Shown: piece by piece, positions 7,137-15,645 of the stretch
Position numbering within the stretch: position 1 is the first letter of the stretch
How the letters are laid out: the number at the start of each line of letters is the position of its first letter
NCBI GenBank assembly: GCA_964453115.1
Contig: CAYVRT010000036.1
Location: forward strand, 1-26,539
Direction: 5' to 3'
DNA: 26,539 nucleotides
Origin: JAIWNK01 sp964453115
GTDB lineage: Bacteria > Chloroflexota > Anaerolineae > Anaerolineales > Anaerolineaceae
Position numbers and translations under genes: made by a program
Notes under the pieces: generated by a model
Databases searched by the model: none
What the model was told of the DNA's origin: nothing
Seen by the model: the letters and a program-made list of their open reading frames with translations, nothing else

Positions 7137-8008
7137 ACTGCCTCCTGCACCATAGACTGCATGATGAAGTACCCAAACACCATCATCCCTATCACCAGCC
7201 CCAGAACAATCTGAACCGGAAAACTGCGTAAGGACGCTCCCATTGCCGGATCACTCGATAAATACGCCAGCACAAGAAATAGTACGATCGGCAAGGTGCG
7301 CGTGCTTAGCAGCACATCCCCGGCCTTGGCCTGCGCTCGTCCACGTGCAACCAGTATTTGCTGCACCCGCTGCGAAATATCCATCAACACATCCGCATAC
7401 GCCCCACCACCCGCGTCCAGATACCCTTCCAATAGCAAACCCAGGTTTGCCAGCGATACCGATGGGCTTCGTTCCGCCAGGGCATTCAATGCACCCCTTC
7501 GATCTTTGGTTTTCATCTCCATTGCTGTTTGGCGCAATTCCGGACTGAGCGGATTCCTTCCTTCCAAATCCAGCGAGTTGGCTACTTCTTCCAATACATT
7601 ATCCACCGATCCCCCAGCCAGCAACCCTGCTGCTATCCGTCCTACGGCAATCGGCAGCTTTTTGTCAATCTCTCGTCCCCGATTCTTCGCCTTCCCGTCT
7701 AACCACGCTCCTATCGAGTACCAGGTCAACACCGCAAGGGTCAGCGCTGGTAAACCCGGCAGCACCGATGACCCGACTACAAACGCAGCCGCACTTGCCG
7801 CTACACGCACCAACCGAAAGGTTGTTGCCTTCATTCCAACCCCAGCAGCCGCCAGACGCACTTCCAGGCTCTTTGGCTCTACTGCCTCTTTCCCATCTAC
7901 TGAATACATGCCGCTCACGATCCCAGATCGCTTTTTCGCACCAGGGTACAACAACCATACCACCAGCGTCCCTGTCAGCAAACCAACGAGAAATATCACG
8001 CCCGTCAC
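7133..8008 (-). CDS. tadB: Tad pilus inner-membrane platform protein TadB-like (T2SSF domain)
   Basis: Second GspF-family platform protein, 291 residues, with helix 1 at about 3-21, a helix pair around 65-97 and C-terminal helices from about 240. The cytoplasmic bundle has the expected pattern (KKLPIAVGRIAAGLLAGGSVDNVLEEV ... GAYADVLMDISQRVQQI in parts), where the small-residue AGLLAGGS turn is typical. The start is GTG at 8008, overlapping the tadA stop as GTGA, so translation is probably coupled. It is placed directly after tadA as in canonical tadZABC order. Confidence 0.88.
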   Translation of the reverse strand: MTGVIFLVGLLTGTLVVWLLYPGAKKRSGIVSGMYSVDGKEAVEPKSLEVRLAAAGVGMKATTFRLVRVAASAAAFVVGSSVLPGLPALTLAVLTWYSIGAWLDGKAKNRGREIDKKLPIAVGRIAAGLLAGGSVDNVLEEVANSLDLEGRNPLSPELRQTAMEMKTKDRRGALNALAERSPSVSLANLGLLLEGYLDAGGGAYADVLMDISQRVQQILVARGRAQAKAGDVLLSTRTLPIVLFLVLAYLSSDPAMGASLRSFPVQIVLGLVIGMMVFGYFIMQSMVQEAV

Positions 8009-9270
8009 AGTTCACCTACCTTTTCCCAGTCCGCTCCCGCTGGACCTTTTTTGAAGTTCCATATCGGCTCAAACCAGACATTCCCACCTTTCAGTTCTTT
8101 GCTGATCTTGGAGATCGTCACCACCCGCCGCTTTTCATCCTCGATCGCGATTTGCACGATCACATCCATTGCCATGGAAAACATCTGCGCAACGTACCCT
8201 TCACTCGTGTTCATGTCCATGCCAACAATGTTTTGCAGCCGTTTTGCCGCATCCCGTGGACTGGCTGCATGAAACGTACATGCGCCTGAATGGCCGCTCA
8301 TCAGCGCTCGAAACAGGGCTGATGCTGCATGCCCATCTCGCACTTCGCCTACAACCAGGTAATCCGGAGACATGCGCATGGCATCATCTACTCCATCTGC
8401 CAGCGTGTACGGCCTAACTTCTGTCCCAATTGCCTGCGGTCGCGCTTCAACCGTTTGCACAGTCTGGCTGTCTATCCAGATTTCTTCCGGATCCTCGATC
8501 TTCACTATCCGCCAGCCCTTCGGCAGAAAGTTGCACAACGCAGATAGCAAGGTCGTTTTCCCCGTGCGCGTTTCGCCGCAAATCAGAATCCGCTGCCCGC
8601 TCTCCATTGCCTGGCGCAGTGTCTCCATCATCTCCCCTGACAACGCACCTCGCTCCACCAACCAATCCGGCAGAACTGGCTTTTGCTCGTACAGGCGAAT
8701 GTTGATAGATGGCACACTCCCTGGTGGTGCAATACATGGATGTAATATCTTGATCCGCCCACCGCCAGGGTTCGCCGGGCTGCGCGGAAGTTTGGCGTTC
8801 ACACTCGGGTTGGTTTCATTCAATACCCGATGCTGCGGCCCAAGCAGCCGGTCTATCACCCGCCACACTTCCCCGGCTTCTGGCTTAATACCTGCATCTT
8901 CAAACCGCACTTCTCCCTTCCGCATTACCTGCAACAACCCGTTCGAGTACAGTGTAATCTCCGATAAATCTGTCCTCGCTGGTGGTAGCAACAGATCGAG
9001 AAATCCCAGGCCCAATAACCGCCGACAAATTTCGCCCCCCAACGCCTGCTCCTCCGTTAGTGTCAGCCGGATGCCACGTATCCGCAATGCATTGCTCAAC
9101 CCATTCGCAACCTGATCGGTCACTTTTTGCCGTTCGTCGTCTGTGGGTGCTGTCAGAATCTCCGTTGGAAACACTCGGTTGATTTGATCAATCACCTCAT
9201 TGATCACGATATTCCGGTCTGCTGCGCTCAGTTCAATGCGCTGATCCGAAAATGATGTAAAGAAGCTCAT
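8005..9270 (-). CDS. tadA: Tad/VirB11-type secretion ATPase TadA (CpaF)
   Basis: Cytoplasmic hexameric ATPase driving Flp pilus assembly, 421 residues. After an N-terminal helical domain (about 15-130) and a PAS-like NTD, the RecA-like core shows Walker A GETRTGKTT (232-240), an Asp box around IEDPEEI (258-264), Walker B LVVGEVRDG (305-313) and the His box TFHAAS (332-337). All residues of the VirB11/TadA class are intact, so it should hydrolyse ATP. Its stop overlaps tadB, and its start is 3 nt after the cpaE stop. It is the only VirB11-like ATPase in the window, so it could serve both the pilus and the VirB4-type ATPase upstream. Confidence 0.95.
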   Translation of the reverse strand: MSFFTSFSDQRIELSAADRNIVINEVIDQINRVFPTEILTAPTDDERQKVTDQVANGLSNALRIRGIRLTLTEEQALGGEICRRLLGLGFLDLLLPPARTDLSEITLYSNGLLQVMRKGEVRFEDAGIKPEAGEVWRVIDRLLGPQHRVLNETNPSVNAKLPRSPANPGGGRIKILHPCIAPPGSVPSINIRLYEQKPVLPDWLVERGALSGEMMETLRQAMESGQRILICGETRTGKTTLLSALCNFLPKGWRIVKIEDPEEIWIDSQTVQTVEARPQAIGTEVRPYTLADGVDDAMRMSPDYLVVGEVRDGHAASALFRALMSGHSGACTFHAASPRDAAKRLQNIVGMDMNTSEGYVAQMFSMAMDVIVQIAIEDEKRRVVTISKISKELKGGNVWFEPIWNFKKGPAGADWEKVGEL

Positions 9271-9273
9271 ATC

Positions 9274-10575
9274 TCAACCCCCCAACCGAAATTTTGGCAG
9301 CCGCAAGGTCGCTCGTGTGCCGGTTTCTTCCTGGGTCTTTGCCCACAAGCCTGGATACAACCCATTGGCAATTTCTTGGATGGACTTCATCAACTTGTCT
9401 GATCGCAAGGTCGGCGCTACGCCCTGCTCCTGTGCTTGCAAAATTGCCGGGTCGCTTTCAACCGCTGCCATCATCGGTGGTGCCCAGTTTAGCTCTCCAG
9501 CAATCTCTTCCTGAAAGGTGCGCGGAGTGAGGGCCGAACGGTCGCTCACCTGGTTGAACACCAACCAGATCCCTTCTCGCGGCTTGCGCAGGGCATTGAG
9601 CAGCACGTTCAGGGTATGCACAGTCGCTATCAAGTCGTCCGTTTGCAGTCTACTCACCACCAGTATCGTATTCGCAAATAATAGCGGATGCGTCATCCAT
9701 TGCGTTTCGCTTGGCGGTAAATCCATTACAACTGCCGCATGTTGCCCCTCTGCATCTTGAAGCATCGAGTAAATGCTGCCTGCCGCACGCGGGTCAGCCT
9801 GGCTTGCCTGCTCATATTCCGCCGAGTCCGGCGGGGCTATCAGCACATCCAATTGCTCGACATGCTGCATCACATTTTGTAATGTTGCGGCCGCTGGCCG
9901 CCGAAAATAGTCCCCAATGTTGCTCGGAAACCGCAGTTTGCCGCGGAAGTGCGGCACCGCAGCGGCGGGCATCCCCAATGACAACAAAAGTGTTTTCACC
10001 GCCAGACGATTCGCCAGTTCATAGGCCAGTGCTTCCGAAAGCGTTGAGCGCCCCACCCCACCCGCATTCGAAACCACAGCAATCCGCTTTGTGCCTGCCG
10101 CCACAGTTGGCCCAGATGCTTGCAAGGCTCCCAATGCAGGCGCTCCGTATTGCGCTGGCGCTGCTGCTATCGTGCGCGCCCGCAGTGTCATCACCGCAGA
10201 GTAGGCAATCTCGGTCATCTCGGACCAAACAATTGGTTCTACATACACACCCGCAATCGTTGCCAATCCCTTGCTCTCTAACATGCCTTTCACTCGCCCG
10301 TATGCGACTGGCAAGATTACAATCCCGATTCCCTTCCCGCTTAGCAACGCCATTGCTTGCAATATCTCCTCTGGCCCAGGTGCAATCGCTGCTTGCAGCA
10401 TTACCAGGTCAGGCGTGGTGCTTTGTATCTTTTTCAGCAATTCATCCCAGGTGCTGGCTTGCGCACAAACGTAGAAACGCGGATCTTTCGTGAATGGCGT
10501 CAACATGTCATAAAACGACGATTCACTCGGCCCGCTGATCAATACGGCTATCCGCCGCTCCGGTGTTGTTTCCAT
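9274..10575 (-). CDS. cpaE: CpaE/TadZ-like receiver-ParA family protein with degenerate Walker A
   Basis: Pilus-localisation ATPase homologue, 433 residues. The N-terminal part (about 8-135) is a receiver-like domain, and the C-terminal part (about 160-410) is a ParA/MinD-type domain. The expected deviant Walker A (KGGxGKS) reads SNAGGVGRST (about 169-178): the signature lysine is Ala and the P-loop lysine is Arg. Walker B-like VVMDLPPS and the late NQVSD motif are recognisable. ATP binding or hydrolysis is therefore probably altered, as in several TadZ proteins. It lies between cpaB and tadA in normal Tad order. SD: GGGAGGAAGAAA before ATG 10575. Confidence 0.88.
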   Translation of the reverse strand: METTPERRIAVLISGPSESSFYDMLTPFTKDPRFYVCAQASTWDELLKKIQSTTPDLVMLQAAIAPGPEEILQAMALLSGKGIGIVILPVAYGRVKGMLESKGLATIAGVYVEPIVWSEMTEIAYSAVMTLRARTIAAAPAQYGAPALGALQASGPTVAAGTKRIAVVSNAGGVGRSTLSEALAYELANRLAVKTLLLSLGMPAAAVPHFRGKLRFPSNIGDYFRRPAAATLQNVMQHVEQLDVLIAPPDSAEYEQASQADPRAAGSIYSMLQDAEGQHAAVVMDLPPSETQWMTHPLLFANTILVVSRLQTDDLIATVHTLNVLLNALRKPREGIWLVFNQVSDRSALTPRTFQEEIAGELNWAPPMMAAVESDPAILQAQEQGVAPTLRSDKLMKSIQEIANGLYPGLWAKTQEETGTRATLRLPKFRLGG

Positions 10576-10585
10576 TTCTTCCTCC

Positions 10586-11560
10586 CTAGGGCTGCACAGT
10601 CAGCGTGGCTTCTGGTGTTGGAGTAGGTTCAATAGTCGGTTCTACTGTTGCAGGCACAATCGGCGCAACCGGCGACTGCGCTTGCTTGCCACTCATCACG
10701 TTGTACAGTGTCCCCAGGTTCAAGGTCAAGATCTCATCCGACTCAATCCCTAACCCATCTGCTGGTTCCAGCACCAGGTACAGTACACCATATTCGTTCA
10801 GGCTCGCAATTAGCACGGCCGGGTTGACCAAATAGCCAGGCTGCAACTCAATCGGTTGCGTTGGTACATCCAGGACGATCACGCTTCCAGATTGAGCATT
10901 GCTGGTTGTCCGGGCAGCCGAGAACATTTGTTCATCGCTCCCACTAGCCGGAATCTCTTCGTATCGGAACGATTGCGGCACCATCAATACCTGAATACCG
11001 GTGATCGAGATGCGCGCCAGCGGCGCACTCGGAATCATCGGCGTTGGTGTCAGCGTTGGCACAGGTGTGCCATTTTGCCCCATCAGGTTCTGGTACATCG
11101 AGGAGTTGCTGCTGCTATAGCTACTCATCACTCCTTCCGGTGAAAGCATCCCAATGATCGTTACCCGCTGCCCAGGGCGCAATAGCCCTGCCACCCCCGA
11201 ATCCAGTCGTACTTTGACCGCCAGCGCCACATGCCCTGGCTCTAATTGGGCCGGGATGCCAGACATGGCCTCTTCACCCAGCACAGCCGAGGTGATGAAG
11301 TCGCCTGGCGCTCGCCCAACACTCAGCATTTTGCCTGTTACTTCGTCTACCGTTTTATATCCGTCTCGCGGTGCTCCGCCTGCCGGAATCGTGCGCTCTT
11401 CGACCAGACTCTCACTCAAGATCGTCCCAGGTGCCAGCGCTTCTTTCGCTACGACTACTTTCGTCAATCGTACCGTCTGGTTCAACAAGGTTATGACCAG
11501 GATCATGATCACTACCCCGAGACCAATTACCACCAATGGAGAACGTTTTTTCTGATTCAT
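10586..11560 (-). CDS. cpaB: Flp pilus assembly protein CpaB/RcpC (SAF domain)
   Basis: Membrane-anchored Tad assembly protein, 324 residues. One N-terminal TM helix (about 9-27) is followed by a SAF domain (about 33-100; VVVAKEALAPGTILSESLVE and GKMLSVGRAPGDFI). Then comes the CpaB beta-domain with the DSGVAGLLRPGQRVTIIG stretch, interrupted by a Ser/Thr/Pro linker, and a Thr/Pro/Glu-rich C-terminus. CpaB normally works with the CpaC secretin. No secretin gene is visible, suggesting a CpaB that functions at a single membrane and thick wall. SD AAGGAG precedes ATG 11560. It is the first classical Tad gene after the VirB4-like ATPase gene, 37 nt away. Confidence 0.9.
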   Translation of the reverse strand: MNQKKRSPLVVIGLGVVIMILVITLLNQTVRLTKVVVAKEALAPGTILSESLVEERTIPAGGAPRDGYKTVDEVTGKMLSVGRAPGDFITSAVLGEEAMSGIPAQLEPGHVALAVKVRLDSGVAGLLRPGQRVTIIGMLSPEGVMSSYSSSNSSMYQNLMGQNGTPVPTLTPTPMIPSAPLARISITGIQVLMVPQSFRYEEIPASGSDEQMFSAARTTSNAQSGSVIVLDVPTQPIELQPGYLVNPAVLIASLNEYGVLYLVLEPADGLGIESDEILTLNLGTLYNVMSGKQAQSPVAPIVPATVEPTIEPTPTPEATLTVQP

Positions 11561-11597
11561 CTACTGCTCCTTGTCTATGTGTTTTTTTTTCACCTGC

Positions 11598-14500
11598 TCA
11601 AGCAGGACCAACAACCACGTTGCCCAGTATTTCTTCAATCTCTTCATCACTCGGCTCAGCCGCAACTTCCAAATTCGGACGAATCAATACTGGCTCTATG
11701 AGCGTCACATCATCTGTATAGCCCAATTTGGCAATCGCTACGCCGCGTGGCATCCGCGCCAAATAGCGCTTGTACTCTGTGTTTACGATCCCCTTCTCGC
11801 TCCGCCCAAGATGTGGCAGGATCAAATCCCGATCTTTGGGGTTCTTCGTCTGGAACACAAACAAATTCGCACAACTCGCCAGTATCCCATCCGGCAGTTC
11901 GCTTACTGTCTGCCCCATCAGGTGCAAGAAGATTCTGTATTTCCTGCCATCCCGCCACATGGATTGAAAGATAGCGCTGACCTGGTTCCCTCCGCTGCTT
12001 TGTGCATCTGAAGCAGAACCACCACTCGATACGCCACATAATACCTTGTTTGCCTCCTCAAAGAAAATTTGTAGCGGAGGAAACTGCTTACCGGATAGCC
12101 CTTCCCGACGCCTGGTCACTGCATCAAAATACAAGGTCGTTGCAAGTAACGATAACAGTGCCGCCTTCGGATACTCATCCATCTCGGCCCCGCCTTCAAT
12201 GATCGTTGCTCCCCATCCCCCTTCTAGCAACCCAAGATTTTCCACTTCCAATCCGGCTCCTTCTCCATACTGCCTCGCCATCTGCTGCCCCTCGAATTGC
12301 TCAAGCCGCAGCAGCACGCCTTCCAAAGATGTCCGGCTTGCCTGATCATTTTTCATCTGTCCATAATAGCTGCGCAGCACGCGCAGCCAGTCCCGCACTG
12401 TGACACTGCGGCTGCGATACATTGCCAGACGCTGCTGCTCTTCTGGTAACAGTTCTTGTACTCGCAACCCTTTTCCCATCCCAAGCGCACGACTTTCTTC
12501 TGCGTTCACAACCGGCTCCGACTCTCTGGCCCCAGTCTCATCCCATAACACGCCCGCCTGAGTATATACTTCCGTCAACGCCCGACGCAGAAAGCCCAAC
12601 TGTCGCGGCCCCATTTGACCAGCATTTGCAAACAGTTCTGCTACCAGCGTGCGATAGCGCCCCGGCTGGATGCGCTGCGGCACCTGCAAGAAATTCCACC
12701 GCAACGGTCGCTGCCCACCAGGATGCAACTGGTAAAGGTCCACATGTCCCTTCATTCCCCGCCAGCGCAACGCCTTCCGCCAACCCTGCCCAAAATCCAA
12801 AACAATTGTTCTATATTGCCAGTTCAGCGTCGTTTCCAGCGCCAGTGTCTCCGCTGCAACCGTTTTTCCAAACCCTGTATCCCCCACAAATGCGGTGTGG
12901 AAGTGACGATCCGCCGAAAGGCGCAATTGACCCTTTGTCAACTGCCCCGATTCGGTCGAGTACTGCCGACCTAACACCACATCCCCAGGCATGTCTGGGT
13001 AGAATGCAAATGCTGGCGTCTCCTCCTGAACTGTCACTGCTGTGCTTTCCTCAAACGTTCCAGGCGACACGTATGCAGCCAGTTGCAGCATCGTCAGCAA
13101 AGTTGAATCCATGTAGGCGGTCACGTTTCCACCCACGCTCGCCCGACGTGTGGACGGAGTGAACGTCTGAGCGTGCAAACGGATGTACCCCTGCTCTTCC
13201 GCTGTCAAGGTTCGGCATTGCACACCGGTTACAACGTCTTCAAGCCCCTGGAATGCTTCCGGAATCAGTCCCAGCAATGCCTGCTGCCCACGCTCTGTTT
13301 TCGTCAGCGCATATACATCCGTGTAGTAGGCCCCTTCTGCCGAGGCCACTTTCAACAGTTGTTGCTGCACCCGCAATAATTCCGTCACAATCATCGCCGG
13401 GTCATTCTGCCATTGCGCTGAATTGCCGATCGAAAACGATGGCGCAAGACCAACGCTTAGCCCATTGCTCACAGCCCGACCAGTTCCGCTGCTGATCCCC
13501 TGGGTTGACGTACGGCCCGTACTACTTGAGCTTGTGTCGGACGCGCTCGTTGTCTGCGATTCCCCAACCGTCTCGCTTTCCGACACCGTGTGCGCTTCTG
13601 ACGCTGAATTTGTTACCGAGCGCGATTGACTTACCGAATGGCTGTTTGTTACAGATTCGGAATTGGTTGTGCCACGACTCTCCGTGCTGCTTGAACTTGT
13701 CGTGTCTGATGAACTGCTGCTGCTCGTACTCGCTTCCATCCCACTCCATGAATGCGCGTAGCTCGCTCCTACCGATGTGCCCGCTCCAGCATTCACATCT
13801 GCAACAACGATCCCTCCCGAGACGCCCACATTACGCGAGGTGCTGATGTTTGCTCCAACCGTGTCGCTCCATCCCCGACTGCTGGTGTGGCCGGATGTTT
13901 CCCCTTCAGTATGCGCCTGTCCAGTCGTTTCTGCTGTGCCGTGTGTTTCGGCTGTTCCAACGCTGCTTGCTGTGCCATCCGTGATGGTTGTTCCTTCAGT
14001 GACAGAGTGTGTCCAGCCGCGAGTCGTGGCCGTTCCCTCTGTATGCGAAAGGCTCGTGCTATTCGCCGTCCCTTCTGAATGCGCCTGTCCAGTCGTTTCT
14101 GACGTGCCACTCCCCGCGCTCCACCCATGCATTGCGCTCTCAGCCATCCCACCCGAAAGCAATGCCGGCAAGCTGATCCCAAAGCTGGCTGAGCGCATAC
14201 CGGTTTGCTGCGATGCCCAAATCGCCGTTTCTTCTGCAAATCCGGCCAGCAGGCTGCAAACCGTCGCAATGGGTATGTGGTGGGCGATGACTTGAAAAAC
14301 AAATTCTTCCCGCAGGGTGCTCATCCCCCGGAATACAATCTCGTTTTGTTGTGCGCTCATCTGCTGTGCCGTTGTATCTCCGGTCGTCAGCGGATTGCTC
14401 ATATTCCGGCTTCCTCCCCGTACACTTTCTCGCGGGTCAGGATGGCCCACTGCGATCAGGGCGTACGGCATGTTCCTCAGGCTGGTATATATCCAGTTCC

Positions 14501-15005
14501 CTACCCGAATGTTCAGAGCTTCCAGCCGAATTTGTCGGTACACGCCACGCAACCCTGCTTCCAGCGCATGAAAATCACGCTGCGAACGGTCAATTGCGGC
14601 CTGCAATGTTTCGCCAAACGCCACCACTCCATAGCACTGCACAATCCCCAGCGGCGGATCGTCATAAATCCCAGCTGTCAGATACACCAGGTTGACAGCT
14701 GCTCCCGAAGCCCCGCGCAGCACTGTGCGCATTTTTTGCACCAGCCCGGCATCTGACCTGGCTTCCAAAGGCAAATACCGCAACTGCTGAAGACGCACTA
14801 CCCGATAGCCCGCATAATTTCGCCCGTCCTCCCGCTCAATTAAACGATACCACAGGTAATCTAATTCATCTCGATCAGCAACAAACGCAGCGCCCGCATC
14901 TTCCACCACCAGGTCTTCAGGCGCGAGGAATGACTGGCCGGGCATGATTTGCTTTCCCGTCCAGTTGAATGGAAAAAGCTGGGTGATTTTTTCAAAAACG
15001 CTCAT
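11598..15005 (-). CDS. VirB4/HerA-like conjugation-type ATPase with Ser/Thr/Gly-rich insert
   Basis: Very large P-loop ATPase, 1135 residues from ATG 15005 (SD GAGAGG, 5 nt spacing; the frame is open further upstream but without a good start). About residues 1-290 form an N-terminal domain. About 300-530 is a low-complexity Ser/Thr/Gly/His/Glu region. The C-terminal motor has Walker A GDTGFGKT (708-715), then TIVLDFGQGWRK, and Walker B LQIFFEEANK (about 978-987). Late FLHLMGQTVSELP and NLFVFQTKNPKDRDLI fit VirB4/TraC/HerA-type sensor and arginine-finger regions. It probably powers substrate or DNA transfer at the membrane. It is the first gene of the Tad operon, which is unusual. The exact family (VirB4 or HerA/FtsK branch) is uncertain. 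Confidence 0.85.
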   Translation of the reverse strand: MSVFEKITQLFPFNWTGKQIMPGQSFLAPEDLVVEDAGAAFVADRDELDYLWYRLIEREDGRNYAGYRVVRLQQLRYLPLEARSDAGLVQKMRTVLRGASGAAVNLVYLTAGIYDDPPLGIVQCYGVVAFGETLQAAIDRSQRDFHALEAGLRGVYRQIRLEALNIRVGNWIYTSLRNMPYALIAVGHPDPRESVRGGSRNMSNPLTTGDTTAQQMSAQQNEIVFRGMSTLREEFVFQVIAHHIPIATVCSLLAGFAEETAIWASQQTGMRSASFGISLPALLSGGMAESAMHGWSAGSGTSETTGQAHSEGTANSTSLSHTEGTATTRGWTHSVTEGTTITDGTASSVGTAETHGTAETTGQAHTEGETSGHTSSRGWSDTVGANISTSRNVGVSGGIVVADVNAGAGTSVGASYAHSWSGMEASTSSSSSSDTTSSSSTESRGTTNSESVTNSHSVSQSRSVTNSASEAHTVSESETVGESQTTSASDTSSSSTGRTSTQGISSGTGRAVSNGLSVGLAPSFSIGNSAQWQNDPAMIVTELLRVQQQLLKVASAEGAYYTDVYALTKTERGQQALLGLIPEAFQGLEDVVTGVQCRTLTAEEQGYIRLHAQTFTPSTRRASVGGNVTAYMDSTLLTMLQLAAYVSPGTFEESTAVTVQEETPAFAFYPDMPGDVVLGRQYSTESGQLTKGQLRLSADRHFHTAFVGDTGFGKTVAAETLALETTLNWQYRTIVLDFGQGWRKALRWRGMKGHVDLYQLHPGGQRPLRWNFLQVPQRIQPGRYRTLVAELFANAGQMGPRQLGFLRRALTEVYTQAGVLWDETGARESEPVVNAEESRALGMGKGLRVQELLPEEQQRLAMYRSRSVTVRDWLRVLRSYYGQMKNDQASRTSLEGVLLRLEQFEGQQMARQYGEGAGLEVENLGLLEGGWGATIIEGGAEMDEYPKAALLSLLATTLYFDAVTRRREGLSGKQFPPLQIFFEEANKVLCGVSSGGSASDAQSSGGNQVSAIFQSMWRDGRKYRIFLHLMGQTVSELPDGILASCANLFVFQTKNPKDRDLILPHLGRSEKGIVNTEYKRYLARMPRGVAIAKLGYTDDVTLIEPVLIRPNLEVAAEPSDEEIEEILGNVVVGPA
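13415..14108. repeat. Low-complexity Ser/Thr/Gly-coding repeat region within the ATPase gene
   Basis: Codons for about residues 300-530 form a degenerate repeat array with recurring TEGT, TGQAH and SVTNS units. At the DNA level a 23-bp perfect direct repeat occurs at 13911-13933 and 14079-14101, starting ATGCGCCTGTCCAGTC; the copies are 168 bp (56 codons) apart. The segment keeps the reading frame, so it is a genuine insert expanded by duplication, not a frameshift. Confidence 0.8.
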
Positions 15006-15028
15006 TGTCGCCTCTCTATCTTTTTGTG

Positions 15029-15098
15029 CTGTCACCCAGGCACAGAAGTTATCTGCTTGCCATGCCTGGGTGACAGCCCCTTGAGTTCTCAAGGGGCT
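15029..15098 (-). other. Tandem intercistronic hairpins before the VirB4-like gene
   Basis: A perfect 14-bp inverted repeat, CTGTCACCCAGGCA (15029-15042) and TGCCTGGGTGACAG (15063-15076), lies next to a second perfect hairpin, AGCCCCTTGA with TCAAGGGGCT (15075-15098). The stems share bases 15075-15076. No U tract follows on the minus strand, so this looks like an mRNA stability, processing or attenuation element rather than a simple terminator. Confidence 0.65.
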
Positions 15099-15107
15099 GA
15101 ACAGTTA

Positions 15108-15266
15108 TCATTTGGTGTCAACCAGGCGGACTTCCCAGCCCGCCCGCCGAAGATCATTTGCTTCAAAGATGGCGTCGTTGTGATCTTCAAAAACTGCGTA
15201 GTCAACCCATTCGCCATTTTTGAAGATCTGAACTTTCGTGGGGAATAATACCCACTCTAATCTCAT
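15108..15266 (-). CDS. Small acidic hypothetical protein
   Basis: 52 residues. The start at 15266 follows TAAGGAGG by 5 nt (SD, then ACGAG, ATGAG). The sequence is mixed charged with Trp/Phe, beta-like FPTKVQIFKNGEWVDYAVF followed by a helix DAIFEANDLRRAGWEV. There are no TM segments or Cys. It is the last gene of the small-protein cluster, followed by hairpins and then the VirB4-like gene. I do not recognise a family. Its DNA leader AAGGAGGACGAGATGAG also occurs before the replication initiator at 26466, possibly by chance. Confidence 0.7.
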   Translation of the reverse strand: MRLEWVLFPTKVQIFKNGEWVDYAVFEDHNDAIFEANDLRRAGWEVRLVDTK

Positions 15267-15279
15267 CTCGTCCTCCTTA

Positions 15280-15645
15280 TTATTTTTCGAAAAGGAATAG
15301 CTCAAATTGTGGTTTTGGTTCAATCTCGTTCAGGACTTTGAACACCATTGCTGTATCCCCAAATGTTTCGGGGAAGATGATCAACTTGGTTTCTGCACCA
15401 TTTTCAACTTCTGCCAGCATTTTCTTCAGCATCGCTGCTCCAGCCACCCAAACCCACTTCTGACAAACCGGATTGAGCGGTGTAAACTGGAAGCAGTAGC
15501 CGTTTGCCGCCAGGATTTTCAGATCTGGCTTGCCGGGCCGCGCCTGATGGCGCAGGGTACGATCAAGGATTCTGCCCTCCGCATCACACGGAAGGACGAT
15601 CATTTGATCGCCGCCCGTCCGGACAACCGCTTGTTGGATGTTCAT
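15280..15645 (-). CDS. Hypothetical soluble protein
   Basis: 121 residues. Translation begins at an ATGA overlap with the preceding gene's stop (15642-15645), indicating coupling. The sequence has alternating hydrophobic/charged strands and a helix (AAMLKKMLAEVENG), two or three Cys residues, and a C-terminal beta-type FELFLFEK. It has no TM helix or signal peptide. I recognise no family or catalytic motif. It is co-transcribed with the duplicated-domain protein and may form a complex with it. Confidence 0.75.
   Translation of the reverse strand: MNIQQAVVRTGGDQMIVLPCDAEGRILDRTLRHQARPGKPDLKILAANGYCFQFTPLNPVCQKWVWVAGAAMLKKMLAEVENGAETKLIIFPETFGDTAMVFKVLNEIEPKPQFELFLFEK

Noticed and set aside
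9711..10493. Long plus-strand frame opposite cpaE
   Set aside because: Antisense shadow: Pro/Ser/His-rich composition and no SD, whereas the minus-strand frame is clearly CpaE. The same applies to other long plus-strand frames such as 1892-2554 and 12422-13162.
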